Part shown: piece after piece, positions 61,636 to 64,000 of the stretch
Numbering within the stretch: position 1 is the stretch's first letter
Layout of the letters: the number at the start of each line of letters is the position of its first letter
Assembly (NCBI RefSeq): GCF_037072025.1
Contig: NZ_JAXHDD010000001.1
Span: forward strand, 62,001 to 126,000
DNA length: 64,000 nucleotides
From: Pseudogracilibacillus sp037072025
Lineage (GTDB): Bacteria > Bacillota > Bacilli > Bacillales > Amphibacillaceae
Direction: 5' to 3'
Notes under the pieces: model-generated
What the model was told of the DNA's origin: nothing
Seen by the model: the letters and a program-made list of their open reading frames with translations, nothing else
The model's database searches: none
Made by a program: the position numbers and the translations under genes

Positions 61636-62589
61636 CTATCTACTTCCTTTAATATAAGGGGTACTTAATGCATTCGGCGCTTCAGCACGACCAATAAATC
61701 CTGCTAGTGCTAAAACTGTTAATACATAAGGAGCGACTAGTAAAAATATTTGTGGGACATTTTGTAACAATGGAATTCCGGCACTAATAACACTTAGACT
61801 TTGGGCGAATCCAAAAAACAAAGCCGCCCCCATCGCTCCCAAAGGATGCCATTTACCAAAAATAACAGCAGCAAGCGACATAAACCCTTGTCCTACTATC
61901 GTTGATTGAGAGAAATTAAGTGCAATTGTTAAGGCAAATACAGAACCACCTAACCCTCCTAAAAGACCAGAAATAATTACTGCTACATAACGCATTCGAT
62001 AGACATTGATTCCATTTGTATCAGCAGCCATTGGATGTTCACCCACAGCACGTAAGCGCAAGCCAAATGGTGTTTTATACAAAACATACCAAGCGATAAA
62101 TGCTAGTATAATCGCTAAGTAAGAAGTCAAATATACGCCTTTAAAAAAGATTGAACCGATAATAGGGATATCTGAAAGAAAAGGGATATTTGTTGTATAA
62201 AACGGTCGAGAAATCATGTCAGTTTGCCCTTTACCATACCATTGTTTCGTTAAAAACACACCAAGTCCAAGGGCTAAGAAATTGATTGCAATTCCACTAA
62301 CTACCTGATCTGCTCGAAAAGAAACAGAGGCAATTGCATGAATTACTGCAAAAATACCCGAAACAATCATGGCAACAAAAATTGAAACCCATGGGGTCCA
62401 AATTCCAAAAACTTCTGCAAAGTTAAGATTAAACACAATCCCTACAAATGCACCCATGACCATTAATCCTTCTAATCCAATATTAACTACTCCAGATCTT
62501 TCGCTAAATACACCACCTAAAGCAGTAAATATAAGTGGCGCAGAGAAAAATAAAGCTGGTGGTATAATTGCCTGTAATAGATCAATCAT
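61636..62589 (-). CDS. nupQ: Nucleoside ABC transporter permease NupQ
   Basis: 317 residues, BPD_transp_2 (BMP-type) permease with eight to nine membrane segments. The conserved coupling region RSGVVNIGLEGLMVMGA is at residues about 31-47, plus VGEHPMAADTNGINV. Homologous to B. subtilis YufQ. Starts directly at the nupP stop with AAGGAGG inside the nupP end. In many Bacillaceae the nup genes lie next to ymfF, as here. Confidence 0.92.
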   Translation of the reverse strand: MIDLLQAIIPPALFFSAPLIFTALGGVFSERSGVVNIGLEGLMVMGAFVGIVFNLNFAEVFGIWTPWVSIFVAMIVSGIFAVIHAIASVSFRADQVVSGIAINFLALGLGVFLTKQWYGKGQTDMISRPFYTTNIPFLSDIPIIGSIFFKGVYLTSYLAIILAFIAWYVLYKTPFGLRLRAVGEHPMAADTNGINVYRMRYVAVIISGLLGGLGGSVFALTIALNFSQSTIVGQGFMSLAAVIFGKWHPLGAMGAALFFGFAQSLSVISAGIPLLQNVPQIFLLVAPYVLTVLALAGFIGRAEAPNALSTPYIKGSR

Positions 62590-63633
62590 TTACTTAGCCT
62601 CCTTTTTAAAGCGAAGTATAATCCATCTGATCATATAACTGGATGCAACGAAAAAGATGATGAATGCGATAATCACATCAACTAATTCACTTGGAACCCC
62701 AGCTTCTGTTGGCATGTTTAATGCCCCAACTTTTAATGCACCAAAAAGAATAGCAGCTAATATAACTCCTAATGCTGTGTTTGCTCCGAGTAAAGCAACT
62801 GCAATTCCGTCAAAACCTAAGCCTGAAAAACCGCCTTGGATAGACATATTACCAAAGGTCCCTAATCCCTCCATTGAACCAGCTAATCCCGCAAAAGCAC
62901 CTGAGATAACCATTGCAAGAATAATATTTTTACTTACATTCATGCCAGCGTACCTTGATGCATTTTGATTAAAACCAACTGAGCGAATTTCATAACCGAT
63001 CGTAGTTTTAGTAATAATAAACCACATGATAAGCGCAGCCAAAAGAGCAATTAAAATCCCATAATGTACTCGAGAGTACATCGTTAAAGTTGCTAGCCAT
63101 TCTGATGAAAGGGATGCAGTGGGAGCAATTTTTTCAGTTTTATCAGCATGTTCTGTTAGCACATTTCGTATGATTGAGTTTACACTATATAAGGCTATAT
63201 AATTAAACATAATTGTAACAATAACTTCATGAACTCCTAATTTTGCTTTTAAATATCCAGGTACAAATGCAATAACCGCTCCCGCTAAGGCAGCAACAAG
63301 CATTGCTAGAGGAAGATGGATAAACATTGGCGCCTCAATAGTAGTCCCAACCCAAACAGCGGCAAGCCAACCAACAATTACTTGACCTTCAGCCCCTATA
63401 TTAAACAAACCTGCTCTAAAAGCAAATGCAACAGCTAATCCTGTTAAAATATAGGGAGTTACTTGTCTGATTGTCTCACCTATAAAGTAAAGATCGCCAA
63501 ATGCACCTTTCCATAAAGCTAAATAACCTTCCAATGGATTATATCCATAAATTAACATAATAATTGCACCAGCCATTAATCCTATAAATACTGAAATAAG
63601 TGGAACCAAAATATTGAATAATCTATTTGACAT
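62590..63633 (-). CDS. nupP: Nucleoside ABC transporter permease NupP
   Basis: 347 residues, the second BMP-type permease subunit (YufP). Seen are RAGLFNIGAEGQVIVGWL and IRSVGFNQNASRYAGM, both at the usual places. The start is ATG 63633, which shares one base with the nupO TGA stop. Moves guanosine and other nucleosides in B. subtilis. Confidence 0.92.
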   Translation of the reverse strand: MSNRLFNILVPLISVFIGLMAGAIIMLIYGYNPLEGYLALWKGAFGDLYFIGETIRQVTPYILTGLAVAFAFRAGLFNIGAEGQVIVGWLAAVWVGTTIEAPMFIHLPLAMLVAALAGAVIAFVPGYLKAKLGVHEVIVTIMFNYIALYSVNSIIRNVLTEHADKTEKIAPTASLSSEWLATLTMYSRVHYGILIALLAALIMWFIITKTTIGYEIRSVGFNQNASRYAGMNVSKNIILAMVISGAFAGLAGSMEGLGTFGNMSIQGGFSGLGFDGIAVALLGANTALGVILAAILFGALKVGALNMPTEAGVPSELVDVIIAFIIFFVASSYMIRWIILRFKKEAK

Positions 63634-64000
63634 CAATTTGTCCCACCTGCTTTCTTTTTGTCATTTCCGGCCATTAACAAACCTAGTTCTTGTTCTGTTG
63701 TTTCCTCAGGCTTTAAATCAGCAACGATCTGTCCATCAAATATAACAACTATTCGATCACTTACATCTAAAATCTCATCAAGTTCAAAAGACAGTAATAA
63801 CACTGCTCGTCCTTTATCTCTTTCTTCCACCAATTTTTGGTGAATAAATTCAATAGCTCCAACATCTAATCCTCTTGTTGGCTGGGCGGCTATAAGTAAG
63901 TCCGGAGAGCGATCAACTTCACGTCCAATAATTACTTTTTGCTGATTTCCTCCCGAAAGTGCACTCGTTTTTGTATGAATAGAAGGAGTTCTCACATCGT
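63633..64000 (-). CDS. nupO: Nucleoside ABC transporter ATP-binding protein NupO, C-terminal part
   Basis: The frame is open to the window edge, so only the last about 120 residues are seen. It has the signature LSGGNQQKVIIGRE and AAQPTRGLDVGAIEFIHQ of the second ATPase half of the twin-ATPase BMP/CUT2 class. The usual length is about 510 residues. Upstream would be the lipoprotein nupN, outside the window. Confidence 0.92.
   Translation of the reverse strand, partial: DVRTPSIHTKTSALSGGNQQKVIIGREVDRSPDLLIAAQPTRGLDVGAIEFIHQKLVEERDKGRAVLLLSFELDEILDVSDRIVVIFDGQIVADLKPEETTEQELGLLMAGNDKKKAGGTN

Overview
The window is about 64 kb of AT-rich chromosome from an endospore-forming member of the Bacillaceae. 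The spore genes (sleB, ypeB, spmAB, dacB, spoVA, spoIIA-sigF, dacF, spoIIM, cotE, spoVS, a YjcZ-type small protein) and the bacillithiol gene ypdA place it there. Low GC, protein sequences and the repeat style suggest the Oceanobacillus/Virgibacillus/Gracilibacillus side of the family rather than Bacillus sensu stricto, but that is inference. Almost every gene is on the minus strand; only yvdC, the yjcZ-like gene and the yqkF-like gene are on plus. LAYOUT. 1-7.2 kb: cmk (3' end cut by the window edge), a decayed ypfA/PilZ pseudogene, ypeB-sleB, relics of an IS21-type element, the divergent pair yvdD/yvdC, and ypdA. 7.5-14.3 kb: gudB, ddl, and the ypbG-ypbE-like-ypbD-recQ-ypbB cluster. 14.4-15.8 kb: a cobalamin riboswitch with terminator, driving a DUF4430 lipoprotein and an ECF S component. 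15.8-25.1 kb: resABCDE (cytochrome c maturation and redox two-component control), rluB, spmA-spmB and dacB. 25.8-30.4 kb: scpAB, a small spore protein, ribT, an M50-type protease, ppiB and lysA. 30.5-36 kb: a reduced spoVA operon (AA, AB, AF only) and spoIIAA-spoIIAB-sigF with dacF. 36.8-44.6 kb: fur, yqzK, xerD, deoB, pdp, spoIIM, an EndoQ homologue, nudF and the yqkF-like reductase. 44.7-60.2 kb: cotE, ymcA, miaB, spoVS, ymdB, rny, recA, cinA, pgsA, rodZ, ymfK, ymfJ and the EF-P-modification cluster ymfI-ymfH-ymfF. 61.6-64 kb: the nucleoside ABC transporter nupQ, nupP and part of nupO. HOW THE GENES WORK TOGETHER. The window is mostly core metabolism plus sporulation. SpoIIAA/AB/SigF control the first forespore sigma factor. 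SpoIIM belongs to the engulfment machine. SpmAB and DacB act on cortex and core dehydration. SleB/YpeB degrade cortex on germination. CotE organises the outer coat. ResABC mature c-type cytochromes and ResDE sense respiration. RicA (YmcA), Rny and MiaB belong to RNA metabolism. The most unusual content lies between genes. Five elements share about 13-bp inverted ends (consensus AAACTGTGCAGTA) but carry different interiors: a 66-bp mini copy, two GC-rich hairpin-rich copies, one chimaeric copy, and one that encloses five tandem 52-bp units. A second repeat family (ends near TTATAGAGGATGTTC and GAACACGCACTTATA) sits directly beside two of these. No transposase gene is intact in the window. No tRNA, rRNA, CRISPR array, defence island or prophage was seen.
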